Shown in pieces: positions 29,668-38,647 of a stretch of 44,971 nucleotides of DNA. The stretch is from Legionella sp. 515359. Lineage in GTDB: Bacteria; Pseudomonadota; Gammaproteobacteria; Legionellales; Legionellaceae. The notes beneath the pieces were generated by a model. The model was given only the letters and a program-made list of their open reading frames with translations, did no database searches and had not been told where the DNA came from. Each line of letters opens with the position of its first letter. The first letter of the stretch is position 1. The position numbers and the translations under genes were made by a program. Location: NCBI GenBank assembly GCA_025941565.1, contig JAPCYN010000031.1:1-44971 (forward strand), written 5' to 3'.

Positions 29668-30894
29668 TTATGAATCCGCTCTGTGTGATCGATAATGCCA
29701 GAATTTTGGAAAGGCCAAGCAACAAAAGGTTACTCCGACAATGCATAATACACCTCCCGATATCAGCGCGGTGGTCATGCTAAAGCTGGCAGCAATAAAT
29801 CCGGCGCGTGTATCACCTAATTTAGGTCCGCTTAAATAACTGATCATCTCAATACCCGCTAACCTGCCACGATATTCTGTTGGAATGGTATTGTTCCACA
29901 AAGTGGTACGAAATATTCCACTTATGGCGTCAAATGCTCCAGCGAGTGCTAAGAAAAACAGGACCAACCCTAATGAACTTGATAAACCAAACCCAATGAT
30001 GGCTACACCCCATAATGCTGCGGCAACAGCAATGGCTTTACCATCATGATTTATTTTCGCAGTCCAGCCACTGAAAAATGAAATAATCAATGCTCCTGCG
30101 GCTGGTGCTGAATAGAGCAAGCCTAAAGTTTTTGCTCCTCCAAAAGATTGGGCCACGGCAGGAAGTAAGGAGTTAGGCCATGCAAAAACCATGGCAATAA
30201 AATCAACGCTATAGCTTCCCATTAACTCTTGTCGATTTAAAGCAAAGGAAATTCCTTGTTTTAGTGATGATAAAATAGAAGGATGCTCCTGAACGGCGGG
30301 CTTGGGTATGTTATGCATTCTGACCAAAGTAATCAGCGACATAAAAAATGTAATTAAATCAATTATGTAGGTGATGAAAATGCCAAAGCTAGCAATGATA
30401 AGTCCAGAAATAGCAGGAGCAATTATCATACAAAAACTGAATTTAAATGTAGCCAGGGCACCTACTTTTTTATAATCATTAGGATTAACGATTTGTTGTG
30501 TAACGCTATCATAAGCGGGACGATGCAGTCCGTTAATTGCTGACATAGCAGCTGAAACGATAAAAATAAGACTCAGTGAAGGGCTGGTTTGATACGAATT
30601 AAGTGCAAGTAAGCAACATCCTCCAGCAAGAAGTAACTCACTGATAATTAATAATCCACGACGATTGTATCGATCAGCAAATACACCGCCAATCAGCGCA
30701 GTGATTAATAGGGGTAACAATTGGACTAAGCTTAATAATCCGACGCTCAATGTCGACTGGGTCATTTGATAAACTTGATAAGGCAGTGCGACACTGCTGA
30801 TCATAGTACCAACAAATGAAATAAATTGACCTAAATAGAGTAATCTGAAGTCACGATTCTTTTTAAGAAGAGAAAGGTCTAAGAACAGACTCAT
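29668..30894 (-). CDS. MFS transporter, EntS/MFS_3-like exporter
   Basis: 408 residues with about 11-12 membrane segments. The opening LKKNRDFRLLYLGQFIS and the cytoplasmic loop FADRYNRRGLLI are typical of the MFS_3 exporters (enterobactin exporter EntS and macrolide-type pumps). The middle EYRGRLAGIEM is the family's second-half counterpart. Substrate not determinable. A 15-base perfect palindrome lies about 70 bases upstream of its start and may be an operator. It converges with the DUF2490 gene. Confidence 0.82.
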   Translation of the reverse strand: MSLFLDLSLLKKNRDFRLLYLGQFISFVGTMISSVALPYQVYQMTQSTLSVGLLSLVQLLPLLITALIGGVFADRYNRRGLLIISELLLAGGCCLLALNSYQTSPSLSLIFIVSAAMSAINGLHRPAYDSVTQQIVNPNDYKKVGALATFKFSFCMIIAPAISGLIIASFGIFITYIIDLITFFMSLITLVRMHNIPKPAVQEHPSILSSLKQGISFALNRQELMGSYSVDFIAMVFAWPNSLLPAVAQSFGGAKTLGLLYSAPAAGALIISFFSGWTAKINHDGKAIAVAAALWGVAIIGFGLSSSLGLVLFFLALAGAFDAISGIFRTTLWNNTIPTEYRGRLAGIEMISYLSGPKLGDTRAGFIAASFSMTTALISGGVLCIVGVTFCCLAFPKFWHYRSHRADS

Positions 30895-30964
30895 TTTGAA
30901 ATATCCAAACGTGCGGAATAATAAAATACAGCAGTAAAGAAAGATTTTATGCTTTTTAATTGAT

Positions 30965-30979
30965 TCAGTACAGTACTGA
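30965..30979. promoter_or_regulatory. 15-base palindrome upstream of the MFS gene
   Basis: tcagtac-a-gtactga is a perfect seven-base-arm palindrome 71 bases upstream of the MFS start, which is read leftward. Size and symmetry fit a dimeric repressor site. The cognate regulator is not in the window. Confidence 0.4.
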
Positions 30980-31325
30980 TTGGTGCTGGAAAGGTTTAAT
31001 CACCTCAACAGGCCTAGCACTCCGTTGCAACCGGATGCAAATATTTAAAATATCAGATTGGAAAATCCCCTATAACATCGTTATATTTATCTTGTGCGTC
31101 AGCCAGGCTTAATTTTGAATAAATTTCCAGCGAGTCCCTTTTCGCAAGTCCTGAATAGAGTTGAATAAAAGCATCGTCTATATCAACCACAGAATTAAAT
31201 TAGGAACTATAGGTTACTAAAACAAAGATTACATAGGATTATTAAATCGATAAAAGAATTTAATTCATATATGATGAAATACTATTGACTGATAAAGTGA
31301 TATTCATACTTAAGAGGACTCTTAA
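30980..31325. other. Intergenic leader of the cio operon
   Basis: About 345 bases with no gene. A TTGACT (31285-31290) could be a -35 but no good -10 follows. At 31311-31324 taagag-ga-ctctta is a palindrome that contains the AGAGGA ribosome-binding site of cioA, so the site can be hidden in a hairpin or bound by a protein. Confidence 0.4.
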
Positions 31326-32750
31326 ATGTTTGATTTCAGTGCACTAGAGTTAGCAAGAATTCAATTTGGATTTACTATCTCTTTTCACATTATATTTCCG
31401 GCAATTACCATAGGCTTGGCAAGCTACTTAGCCCTTCTTGAAGGTTTATGGCTTTATAAAAAAGATACTGTATATCGTGGCCTTTATCATTTTTGGTCAA
31501 AAATATTTGCTGTTAATTTCGCGATGGGGGTAGTTTCAGGATTAGTCATGGCCTATCAGTTTGGCACTAACTGGAGTGGTTTTTCTTCCTTTGCAGGAAG
31601 CATCACAGGCCCATTATTAATGTATGAGGTTTTAACTGCTTTTTTCCTTGAAGCAGGTTTTCTGGGCGTGATGCTTTTCGGTTGGCATAGAGTGGGAGCA
31701 GGGTTACATTGGTTTTCAACAATCATGGTTGCTTTGGGGACTTTAATTTCAGCAACTTGGATCTTGGCTTCGAATAGTTGGATGCAAACACCTCAGGGTT
31801 TTTCCATTGCTAATAATCAAGTTATTCCAGTATCTTGGATAGAAATTATTTTTAATCCCTCATTTCCCTATCGATTAACTCATATGGTTGTAGGAGCATT
31901 TCTTGCAACAGCTTTATTTGTTGCATCTTCTGCGGCTTGGCATTTATTAAAGAAAAATAATACACCAGCAATAAAGCTTATGTTTTCAATGGCATTGTGG
32001 ATGATTACTATTGTTGCTCCTTTACAAATATTTTTAGGTGATCAACATGGGTTAAACACTCTAAAATATCAACCAGCTAAAATTTCTGCGATAGAAGGAC
32101 ATTGGGAAAATAAATCAAATGAACCGGTACCTTTAGTTTTATTTGCCATACCGGATATGGCGGCAGAGAGAAATTATTTTGAGATAGCAATACCTTATTT
32201 AGGCTCGCTTATTTTAACTCATAGCATAGACGGACAAATACCTGCTCTTAAAGATTTTCCGCCTGAAGATAGACCTAATGCCACGATTGTCTTTTGGACC
32301 TTTCGCTTAATGGTCGGCCTTGGTCTGCTGATGCTAGGTTTAGGCTTAATGAATCTTTTGTTACACTTTAAAAATAAATTATATAGCTCAAAATTATTTT
32401 TAAAATTTGCTTTTTTTATGGGGCCTTCAGGAGTTATCGCCATTCTTGCTGGTTGGTATACTACTGAGATAGGGCGACAACCATGGGTTGTTTATGGTTT
32501 TATGCGCACAAAAGATGCCGTATCAAACCATTCAGAGCTTACTTTATCGATATCATTAATTGTTTTTATTGCTTTATATTTTTGCGTGTTTGGTACTGGT
32601 ATACTTTATATATTAAGGTTAATTGCTAAGGGGCCACAGATAGAAGAGAATACAGAGCCTGATGAGCAAAACCTGCATCGACCAGCACGCCCTTTATCTG
32701 CAGCGCCAGATGATATTGATCCTATCAATTTTAATAATGTAAAGGAGTAA
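31326..32750 (+). CDS. cioA: Cytochrome bd-type quinol oxidase subunit I, cyanide-insensitive type
   Basis: 474 residues, within the shorter, CIO-like range. Heme ligands are His21 (FTISFHIIFP), His186 (RLTHMVVGA), and the distal site contains GRQPWVVYG at 383-391. The quinol-binding Q-loop GDQHGLNTLKYQPAK...AIEGHWE is present but short, the feature separating CioA from CydA of E. coli. It reduces O2 to water using quinol and does not pump protons. The gene is followed by cioB six bases later and a DUF2474 small subunit. Legionella also carries a cydAB type in some species; gene-name choice between cydA and cioA is by Q-loop length. Confidence 0.87.
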   Translation: MFDFSALELARIQFGFTISFHIIFPAITIGLASYLALLEGLWLYKKDTVYRGLYHFWSKIFAVNFAMGVVSGLVMAYQFGTNWSGFSSFAGSITGPLLMYEVLTAFFLEAGFLGVMLFGWHRVGAGLHWFSTIMVALGTLISATWILASNSWMQTPQGFSIANNQVIPVSWIEIIFNPSFPYRLTHMVVGAFLATALFVASSAAWHLLKKNNTPAIKLMFSMALWMITIVAPLQIFLGDQHGLNTLKYQPAKISAIEGHWENKSNEPVPLVLFAIPDMAAERNYFEIAIPYLGSLILTHSIDGQIPALKDFPPEDRPNATIVFWTFRLMVGLGLLMLGLGLMNLLLHFKNKLYSSKLFLKFAFFMGPSGVIAILAGWYTTEIGRQPWVVYGFMRTKDAVSNHSELTLSISLIVFIALYFCVFGTGILYILRLIAKGPQIEENTEPDEQNLHRPARPLSAAPDDIDPINFNNVKE

Positions 32751-32756
32751 TCGATT

Positions 32757-33773
32757 ATGGGAATTGATTTACCTCTTATTTGGTTTTTGATTATTGGTTT
32801 TGGTCTGATGATGTATATCATCATGGATGGTTTCGATCTTGGTATTGGTTTACTTTTCCCTTTTATTTCTAATAGAGAAGAACGAGACTTAATGGTAAAT
32901 ACAGTAGCTCCTGTATGGGATGGCAATGAAACTTGGCTTGTTCTTGGTGGAGTAGGTTTACTAGCAGCCTTTCCTAAGGCCTATTCCATCATTCTTACCG
33001 CACTTTATATTCCTCTTGTTTTGATGCTTTGCGGATTGATTTTGCGGGGAGTTTCTTTTGAGTTTCGCTTTAAAGCAACAGAAAGCCATAAACTATATTG
33101 GGATAAAGCTTTTATTGTCGGCTCTTATATAGCAACCTTTTTCCAAGGAGTAAGTTTAGGTGCTTTTATTGACGGTTTTAATCTGGTACATGAAGGGGGG
33201 CAATTATTTTTTAATGGCGGCAGCTTAGATTGTCTTTCTCCGTTTAGTCTTTTTACGGGCATAGGGCTTCTTGTCGCTTATGCACTGTTAGGCTGTACTT
33301 GGTTGATTATGAAAACAGAAAAAAGCTTACAAAAAAGGATGATTAACCTGGCTCGACCTATTTTAACCTTGTTAATGGTGATTATTGTTATTGTCAGTAT
33401 TTGGACCCCTCTTAGTCATGAAGACATAGCTAGGCGATGGTTTTCTTTACCAAACTTTTTTTTCTTAGCTCCTTTTCCTTTATTAGCATTTATTGCAGCT
33501 TATTACCTTATAAAAAAATTGCATCAACAACCGCATGCAGCTCCTTTTATTTTAACTCTAATTATTATTTTTGCTGGATATTTAGGTTTGGCTCTCAGTC
33601 TTTGGCCTAATATTCTTCCTCACGTATCAATACGTATGGTCGCAGCCCCTGAGCAAAGTTTGGGGTTTGCTTTAGTAGGTGCCTTATTCATTATTCCTTT
33701 TATTCTGGTTTATACTTTTTGGTCTTATTATGTCTTTAGAGGAAAAATAACGTCAAATGAAGGTTATCATTAA
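32757..33773 (+). CDS. cioB: Cytochrome bd-type quinol oxidase subunit II
   Basis: 338 residues. Multi-pass membrane subunit pairing with CioA; the N-terminus IMDGFDLGIGLLFPF and the loop VAPVWDGNETWLVLGG are the signature of CydB/CioB. Further conserved pieces are LILRGVSFEFR and FFQGVSLGAFIDG. It lies six bases after cioA and its stop overlaps the ATG of the small third subunit (TAATG). The product completes the oxidase in the inner membrane. Confidence 0.9.
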   Translation: MGIDLPLIWFLIIGFGLMMYIIMDGFDLGIGLLFPFISNREERDLMVNTVAPVWDGNETWLVLGGVGLLAAFPKAYSIILTALYIPLVLMLCGLILRGVSFEFRFKATESHKLYWDKAFIVGSYIATFFQGVSLGAFIDGFNLVHEGGQLFFNGGSLDCLSPFSLFTGIGLLVAYALLGCTWLIMKTEKSLQKRMINLARPILTLLMVIIVIVSIWTPLSHEDIARRWFSLPNFFFLAPFPLLAFIAAYYLIKKLHQQPHAAPFILTLIIIFAGYLGLALSLWPNILPHVSIRMVAAPEQSLGFALVGALFIIPFILVYTFWSYYVFRGKITSNEGYH

Positions 33774-33904
33774 TGAAAGCGAAGCTCCGGCAAATAATTT
33801 GGTTAATTTTTATATGGAGTTGTAGTGTTGTTGTTTTGGCACTAATTGCTCTTTTTTTTCGATTTTTAATGCACTGGGCTGGGTTTAAAACCGTACCTTT
33901 CTGA
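33773..33904 (+). CDS. Small DUF2474-family subunit of the cio oxidase
   Basis: 43 residues, missed by length cut-offs. One membrane helix (about residues 8-30, IIWLIFIWSCSVVVLALIAL), basic N-terminus MKAKLR, and FFRFLMHWAG after it match the single-helix DUF2474 proteins found at the end of cio/cydAB operons, the counterpart of CydX. Its ATG shares the A of the cioB stop. It is expected to stabilise the oxidase. Recognition is by pattern and position. Confidence 0.8.
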   Translation: MKAKLRQIIWLIFIWSCSVVVLALIALFFRFLMHWAGFKTVPF

Positions 33905-33919
33905 AAGGGGCCCCTTATA

Positions 33920-34410
33920 CGTCTGCCTCAAAAGGCGCGTGAAGATGCTCAGGTGCTCAATCAACTGTATCTAAAAAATCATTTTTCTGGCACAAATTGC
34001 AACTTTACATGAAGATAAAGAGCAAAACCCCATCTTTACTAAAGACCAATCGGCCGTTGTTTATGTAATCGGTGAAGTGTTAGGTTCAAGTCCTGCTTAT
34101 GCGGTAACTTCTGCAACAAAGATGCTTAGCAAGCCTCCATTTTCACTGGAGGTTGAGAACTTAGGATTCCATGAATCACAACCTAAGCATTTTACCAAAA
34201 ATGAACTCTTTTGGCTTGGTGAAATGCGTCTTACGTTGGATGTTTTCCATGACTTAGGAGCAGCTTTTATTGTGGCTATTGTTTTGATTTATATTTTGCT
34301 GACTGCTTTTTACCAGTCGTTTTTTATTCCTCTAATTATCATGGGCGCTATTCCTTTAACCACCATTGACGTATTTCCGGGGCATTGGTTGATGAGCCAA
34401 CCCTTCACTG
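33920..34410 (+). pseudogene. Fragment of an RND-type efflux permease, broken
   Basis: Translated pieces read RLPQKAREDAQVLNQLYL, then LAQIATLHEDKEQNPIF, KDQSAVVYVIGEV, MRLTLDVFHDLGAAF and AIPLTTIDVFPGHWLM, a run of conserved stretches from the middle of an HME/HAE-type RND pump. A frameshift lies in the T-run near 33985, and N- and C-terminal thirds are missing. The end meets the IS3-type fragment at about 34410, where an insertion seems to have removed the rest. It follows cioAB with no promoter of its own. It is not functional. Confidence 0.7.
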
Positions 34411-34426
34411 GGGGTGTAAACCCCCC
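34410..34426. repeat. Hairpin at the IS/RND junction
   Basis: ggggg (34410-34414) and ccccc (34421-34425, one further c at 34426) form a stem around tgtaaa, just outside the transposase stop. It may be the terminal inverted repeat of the insertion element. Confidence 0.4.
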
Positions 34427-34430
34427 ATAA

Positions 34431-34553
34431 TTAGTGGCAGCCTAAATTAGAGTTCATTGCCTTATTTTTTGCCAGATATTCCCACGGTGTTAAATCATTT
34501 AACGAATCGTGTGGTCTCTCGTCGTTGTACTCCTTTATCCAGTTTTCTGTCAG
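34431..34553 (-). mobile_element. C-terminal fragment of an IS3-family transposase
   Basis: Read leftward, the frame gives LTENWIKEYNDERPHDSL, then NDLTPWEYL, ending in NSNLGCH and a stop. This is the C-terminal end of the IS3-group integrase domain (the YNDERPH stretch). Upstream in the gene the frame meets a stop near 34558, and the catalytic DDE core is missing, so the element is dead. Its terminal end abuts the RND fragment. 34560-34631 has no recognisable content. Confidence 0.65.
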
Positions 34554-34631
34554 CTCTCAGGCTGCTCGTTACAATATTTTTGAATTTTGCATCAGGGCGC
34601 AAGTTTCGAAGCGCTAGACCCAATAGTCGCT

Positions 34632-35516
34632 CTAAAGTGATTCAGAATCATTCTCATTATTTTTTTCTTTGTTTTGAATAACCAAAGATCCAACAATGCC
34701 AAGTGACGTGGAATAGGTCATCGGTATTTTTTCCTCATCAAGCGCTTTTTTGATGTTTGTGAGTACTTCATCAAGTGAACGGCGTTGCTGGCTGGGTTCG
34801 GGATTTGTCCACCAATATACTGCAAAGTCAATGCCATTAGATGAGAAAGAGACAATATAAATTTGAATGTATTTATCTTTAGAAACGGTCTTACAGCTTT
34901 CCACGGCATTTTTAATAACCGAACGTGCTTTTTCCACATCCGTATGGAAATCAACACTGAAGCTTATTTTTTCACGCCTTAGTTTTGTATCAGTAAGAAC
35001 CTGTACTGTGCTGGTATAGATTTTTGCATTAGGGATAAATACACGAGTACCATCCGTTTTACGCAGATGGGTATTTTGCACGGAGATGTGATGAACATAC
35101 CCTTTTTGTGAATCAACGATAATATAATCCCCAATTCTGAAAGGCTCTCTAAGCAGTAGTAAAATGCCATTAAAAAAGTTTTCAAAAATACCCTTGAATA
35201 CCAAACCGATTGCAACAGAAGTTAATCCAAAAGCTGCTAAAACATTTGCAGTGGTTACTGATGGAAATATGATGACTGCAATAATCAATATTCCGATAAA
35301 CCAAACGATGATAATGGTTAATTTTTGAAAAATGATCACTAAATTGGCACGAATGGCTATTTTAGGTAAAAACGAACTGACAAGATGACTAATTAATTTA
35401 GCAATAAAATAGGTAATAATTGCAAAAAAGATGGCAATAATGATGTTAGGAACGAGCGCAATGAAATTTTGCGCAAATTTATTTAGAGTTTTTAGAATCA
35501 GCTCTAAATAGTTCAT
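34632..35516 (-). CDS. Small-conductance mechanosensitive channel, MscS family
   Basis: 294 residues (E. coli MscS 286). Three membrane segments, then the pore-lining helix pattern TTANVLAAFGLTSVAIGLVF and the beta-domain REPFRIGDYIIV. The C-terminal alpha/beta cage follows. The channel opens under membrane tension to release solutes. The C-terminus is hydrophilic (IQNKEKNNENDSESL). The symbol mscS is not certain because Legionella has several paralogues. Confidence 0.85.
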   Translation of the reverse strand: MNYLELILKTLNKFAQNFIALVPNIIIAIFFAIITYFIAKLISHLVSSFLPKIAIRANLVIIFQKLTIIIVWFIGILIIAVIIFPSVTTANVLAAFGLTSVAIGLVFKGIFENFFNGILLLLREPFRIGDYIIVDSQKGYVHHISVQNTHLRKTDGTRVFIPNAKIYTSTVQVLTDTKLRREKISFSVDFHTDVEKARSVIKNAVESCKTVSKDKYIQIYIVSFSSNGIDFAVYWWTNPEPSQQRRSLDEVLTNIKKALDEEKIPMTYSTSLGIVGSLVIQNKEKNNENDSESL

Positions 35517-35771
35517 ATTGAATTTCCTTATTCTGTATTAGCTACCTACTCAATTAAATTGTATCTGTTGTTAATAAATAAATGCCAAATCTCATCTTCC
35601 AATTTTTAGTGTAGCAAAAAAGTTAAAAGGAAATAATAAGCACTATCTATATAAATTCGTTTGAATTCTATAATTATAGCTCACGGTAGTGGACTGAAAT
35701 TCAGGGTAAAACATAATTCAGATTTATTAAGGGAATCTCTCGCATTCTTTAAATAATTCCTATAGGATGAA
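35517..35771. other. Divergent intergenic region between mscS-like and MHS genes
   Basis: 255 AT-rich bases with no gene. The ribosome-binding site for the MHS gene is likely taggatga (35762-35769). Confidence 0.35.
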
Positions 35772-37097
35772 ATGAGGTATCCTATTGTTAATACACAAAT
35801 AATGACGATAATACGACAAGATCCTAAATCCAAAGCATCAAGAAGAGTCTCTCTAGCCAGTTTGGTTGGAACTACAATTGAATGGTATGACTTTTATCTT
35901 TTTGGTACAGCGTCAGCTCTGTTTTTCAATAAGCTTTTTTTCCCTAAAATTAGTCCAATAGCAGGAATTATGGCTGCATATGCAACCTATGCTGTTGGTT
36001 TTTTTGCCAGACCCTTGGGGGGTGTTATCTTTGGTCACTATGGTGATAGGATAAGCAGAAAGAAAATGCTTGTTATCACGCTATGCATGATGGGGATATC
36101 TACCTTTTTAATTGGATTACTGCCTACTTATGAGACAATAGGGCTTTTTGCACCGCTTCTACTGGTGATTTTGCGATGTGTGCAAGGAATAGCTGTCGGA
36201 GGGGAGTGGGCTGGAGCGGTAGTAATGTCTGCTGAAGTGAGTCGAGAGAAGGAAAGAGGGTTTTATTCAAGTTGGCCAAACGCAGGGGCTCCTTTGGGAT
36301 TGGTAATTTCTATCGCAATATTTCTTATTTTTTCTGCGCTTCCAAATGATCAATTTTTGTCCTGGGGTTGGCGCATTCCTTTTTTACTTAGTTTCATTGT
36401 AATTATTGTTGGTCTTTATATTCGGTTGCAGATTATGGAGAGTAAGATTTTTGTGGATGCAATGAAGCATAAGCGCCCACCTAAAGTTCCTGCCCTGGAA
36501 ATGCTTCGATCTCATCTTAGAAATTTTCTTTTAGCGATTGGTGCACGTTTAATTGAAAGTGCTTCATTTTATGTTGTAACTGTCTTTATATTAAGTTATG
36601 GAACGTTTGAATTGCATTTATCAAAATCGCTTCTTCTCTCTGCAGTGATGGTCGGTGCTGTTTTGGAAACGCTTTCAATTCCTTATTTTGGTATGCTTTC
36701 CGATCGGATAGGACGTCGTCCAGTTTATATTGCTGGTGCTTTATTGATGGCTTTGTTTGCATTTCCTTTTTTTTGGTTATTACAAACAAAAAATCCAGTG
36801 TTGATTTTTTCTACTGTAGTTTTCGCAATGTGCATCCCTCATGCAATGATGCATGGTGCTCAGGGGGCATTTTATTCAGAGCTTTTTAAAACCCGGGTTC
36901 GTTATAGTGGAACAGCAATTGCTTATCATTTATCCGCCGCATTGTCTGGGGGATTAGCTCCATTGATTGCTACCGGACTAGTAGAGTGGGCACATGGAAG
37001 TACTTGGCCTGTATCAACTTATCTCATCTTTATGGCTGTGATCACCATTTTCTGTGTTTATTTAGCGGTAGAGCGGGCACAAGAAGATATTTCTTAA
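35772..37097 (+). CDS. MFS metabolite:H+ symporter (MHS/ProP-like)
   Basis: 441 residues, twelve membrane segments. N-terminal SLVGTTIEWYDFYLFGTASALFF and the loop GHYGDRISRKKML are diagnostic of the metabolite:H+ symporter family (ProP, ShiA, KgtP). RCVQGIAVGGEWAGAVVMSAE follows the fifth helix and GMLSDRIGRRPVY marks the second half. Substrate could be a dicarboxylate, betaine/proline or shikimate; sequence alone does not decide. A second ATG at 35802 is an alternative start. Confidence 0.88.
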   Translation: MRYPIVNTQIMTIIRQDPKSKASRRVSLASLVGTTIEWYDFYLFGTASALFFNKLFFPKISPIAGIMAAYATYAVGFFARPLGGVIFGHYGDRISRKKMLVITLCMMGISTFLIGLLPTYETIGLFAPLLLVILRCVQGIAVGGEWAGAVVMSAEVSREKERGFYSSWPNAGAPLGLVISIAIFLIFSALPNDQFLSWGWRIPFLLSFIVIIVGLYIRLQIMESKIFVDAMKHKRPPKVPALEMLRSHLRNFLLAIGARLIESASFYVVTVFILSYGTFELHLSKSLLLSAVMVGAVLETLSIPYFGMLSDRIGRRPVYIAGALLMALFAFPFFWLLQTKNPVLIFSTVVFAMCIPHAMMHGAQGAFYSELFKTRVRYSGTAIAYHLSAALSGGLAPLIATGLVEWAHGSTWPVSTYLIFMAVITIFCVYLAVERAQEDIS

Positions 37098-37404
37098 TTT
37101 AAAGAGTGATATCTAAGGTTTTGCTTGGTAGTCCGCCTAGTTATTTATTATGGCGTTGCAATCCCCGTTGAGCACGTGTTTGTATGGTATCTCAATGCCT
37201 GTATATAACCGACTGTAAAATGGTGTGTTTCTTTTGAAATATATCCCTTAGTATTAAAACTGTAAACAGTAACCCCATCAAGTTAAAAAATGGAAATAAA
37301 TGGCTCAATTTAAATCAAGTGAAATATCAAGTGGCAAAATGATTTAAAAATAATAATTGTTGACATATAATGTACACCTATTTTAAATCAATTATAGAAG
37401 TGAC
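37098..37404 (+). promoter_or_regulatory. Upstream region of the methyltransferase-like gene
   Basis: 307 bases, no gene. TTGACA (37360-37365) is directly followed by TATAAT (37366-37371); a plausible -35/-10 pair uses TTGACA with ttaaat at 37383-37388 (17-base spacing), or TATAAT acts as a -10 for a start near 37378. No PmrA or CpxR box was clearly recognised. Confidence 0.35.
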
Positions 37405-38568
37405 ATGCCAATACATACGAATAACAAGTACGAGGAGCTTGATGATACAAGTTCTGATTCGATGCAAAATAAAGCGACTTCGGGTTTTGCTCTGCAAAAT
37501 GATCCACAAATATTAAAGCCTAACCAAATAATTAAACTCTTAAAATCTAAGACTCGCAGCAAGGAAGCAAAAAGTGTTTTTTTATATGCATTTGCAGATA
37601 TAGATCAAAAAGCAGTATTGGATTTTATTCGCACACTTCAAGATTATCCTTTAGATACCCCAGATCCTGTAATGGCAGCAGTCATTCATCAATGGTATCT
37701 CTCAGTTGGCATGCAGAATAAAAAGGGATTTGTAATGACGGACAAAGAATATCAGTATACTAAATCTGCAAATATTGCTCGCGTTATTACATCTCATTTA
37801 TCGCCACAAAGCAGGGAGAAATTGAAAGGAAAAGCCCTGCTTGATATAGGGGCTGGTGATTGTGCAATGACTTATTTGGTAAGTAAGCATTTAAAGATGG
37901 AAGGGAATGCGATTGATATTCAATCTGAGATTGACTGGGGTGGTGAAAATAGCAGTAATAAAAAAATGAAAAATGATTATATGGCCCAAATTCATCACCA
38001 TTATGTGTACGATGGAAGTGATTTATTAGGTGCACTCAATGGGAAAAAATTTGCAGTTGTTATGTACAATCATTCGTTACATCATTTCCCTTCTTTTCAA
38101 GCTCAATTTGACAGTTTAAAACAGGCAAGCCAAATTATTGAGCCAGGCGGGATACTCTTTTTATCGGAACATGCGAATTGTTTTAATGATGATATCTTGG
38201 ATTTATCCCATATTTTATTAAACCTCAGGTACAGTATCGACAAAAATCAAATTTCTACCCTCGAGGATGCCATGAAGGCTGTTTTAAAATTCAAATCGGA
38301 CTATCAATCTCATTATTTTTCAAAAAATATTCTTGATGCGATCGCCACCCAGCTTGGATTTACTTTGATTAAAGAGGAAGTTCGATCTACAACGGACGTA
38401 GCGAAAGCAACATTTTTCTGTTTTGTTAAAAGATCATCAAAATCAGAATTGACGTATTCCCCATGCTTTTTTGATACAGATAAGGCAAGTAGACTTCATC
38501 ACCATGTAGACGATTCTGAGCACAACGACTTACCTCAAAGAAGGTATTCTGCGGAAGCGAGCTTTTAG
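37405..38568 (+). CDS. SAM-dependent methyltransferase-like protein, candidate effector
   Basis: 387 residues. Residues about 140-335 form a class I methyltransferase: motif I LLDIGAGDCAMTYLVSKH at 145-162, acidic motif II GNAIDIQ at 167-173, motif IV-like VVMYNHSLHHFPS, and post-motif PGGILFLSEHAN. The 135 N-terminal residues (Asp/Ser-rich start, then helical) and a 45-residue polar tail (VDDSEHNDLPQRR) are not part of the domain. Such extensions and lack of an operon are typical of Legionella effectors, but this is inference. The substrate, protein or small molecule, cannot be named. Confidence 0.65.
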   Translation: MPIHTNNKYEELDDTSSDSMQNKATSGFALQNDPQILKPNQIIKLLKSKTRSKEAKSVFLYAFADIDQKAVLDFIRTLQDYPLDTPDPVMAAVIHQWYLSVGMQNKKGFVMTDKEYQYTKSANIARVITSHLSPQSREKLKGKALLDIGAGDCAMTYLVSKHLKMEGNAIDIQSEIDWGGENSSNKKMKNDYMAQIHHHYVYDGSDLLGALNGKKFAVVMYNHSLHHFPSFQAQFDSLKQASQIIEPGGILFLSEHANCFNDDILDLSHILLNLRYSIDKNQISTLEDAMKAVLKFKSDYQSHYFSKNILDAIATQLGFTLIKEEVRSTTDVAKATFFCFVKRSSKSELTYSPCFFDTDKASRLHHHVDDSEHNDLPQRRYSAEASF

Positions 38569-38591
38569 TAGATAAAGTTCAAACAATAAGG

Positions 38592-38618
38592 GCCTGTATT
38601 GATATCTCAGATACAGGC
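38592..38618. terminator. Bidirectional-type hairpin between convergent genes
   Basis: gcctgtat (38592-38599) pairs with atacaggc (38611-38618) around an 11-base loop. Plus-strand tail aacctctttctc; minus-strand tail ccttattgttt. It sits between two convergent genes where a shared terminator is expected. Confidence 0.5.
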
Positions 38619-38647
38619 AACCTCTTTCTCGACAAAATTTTTATTCC

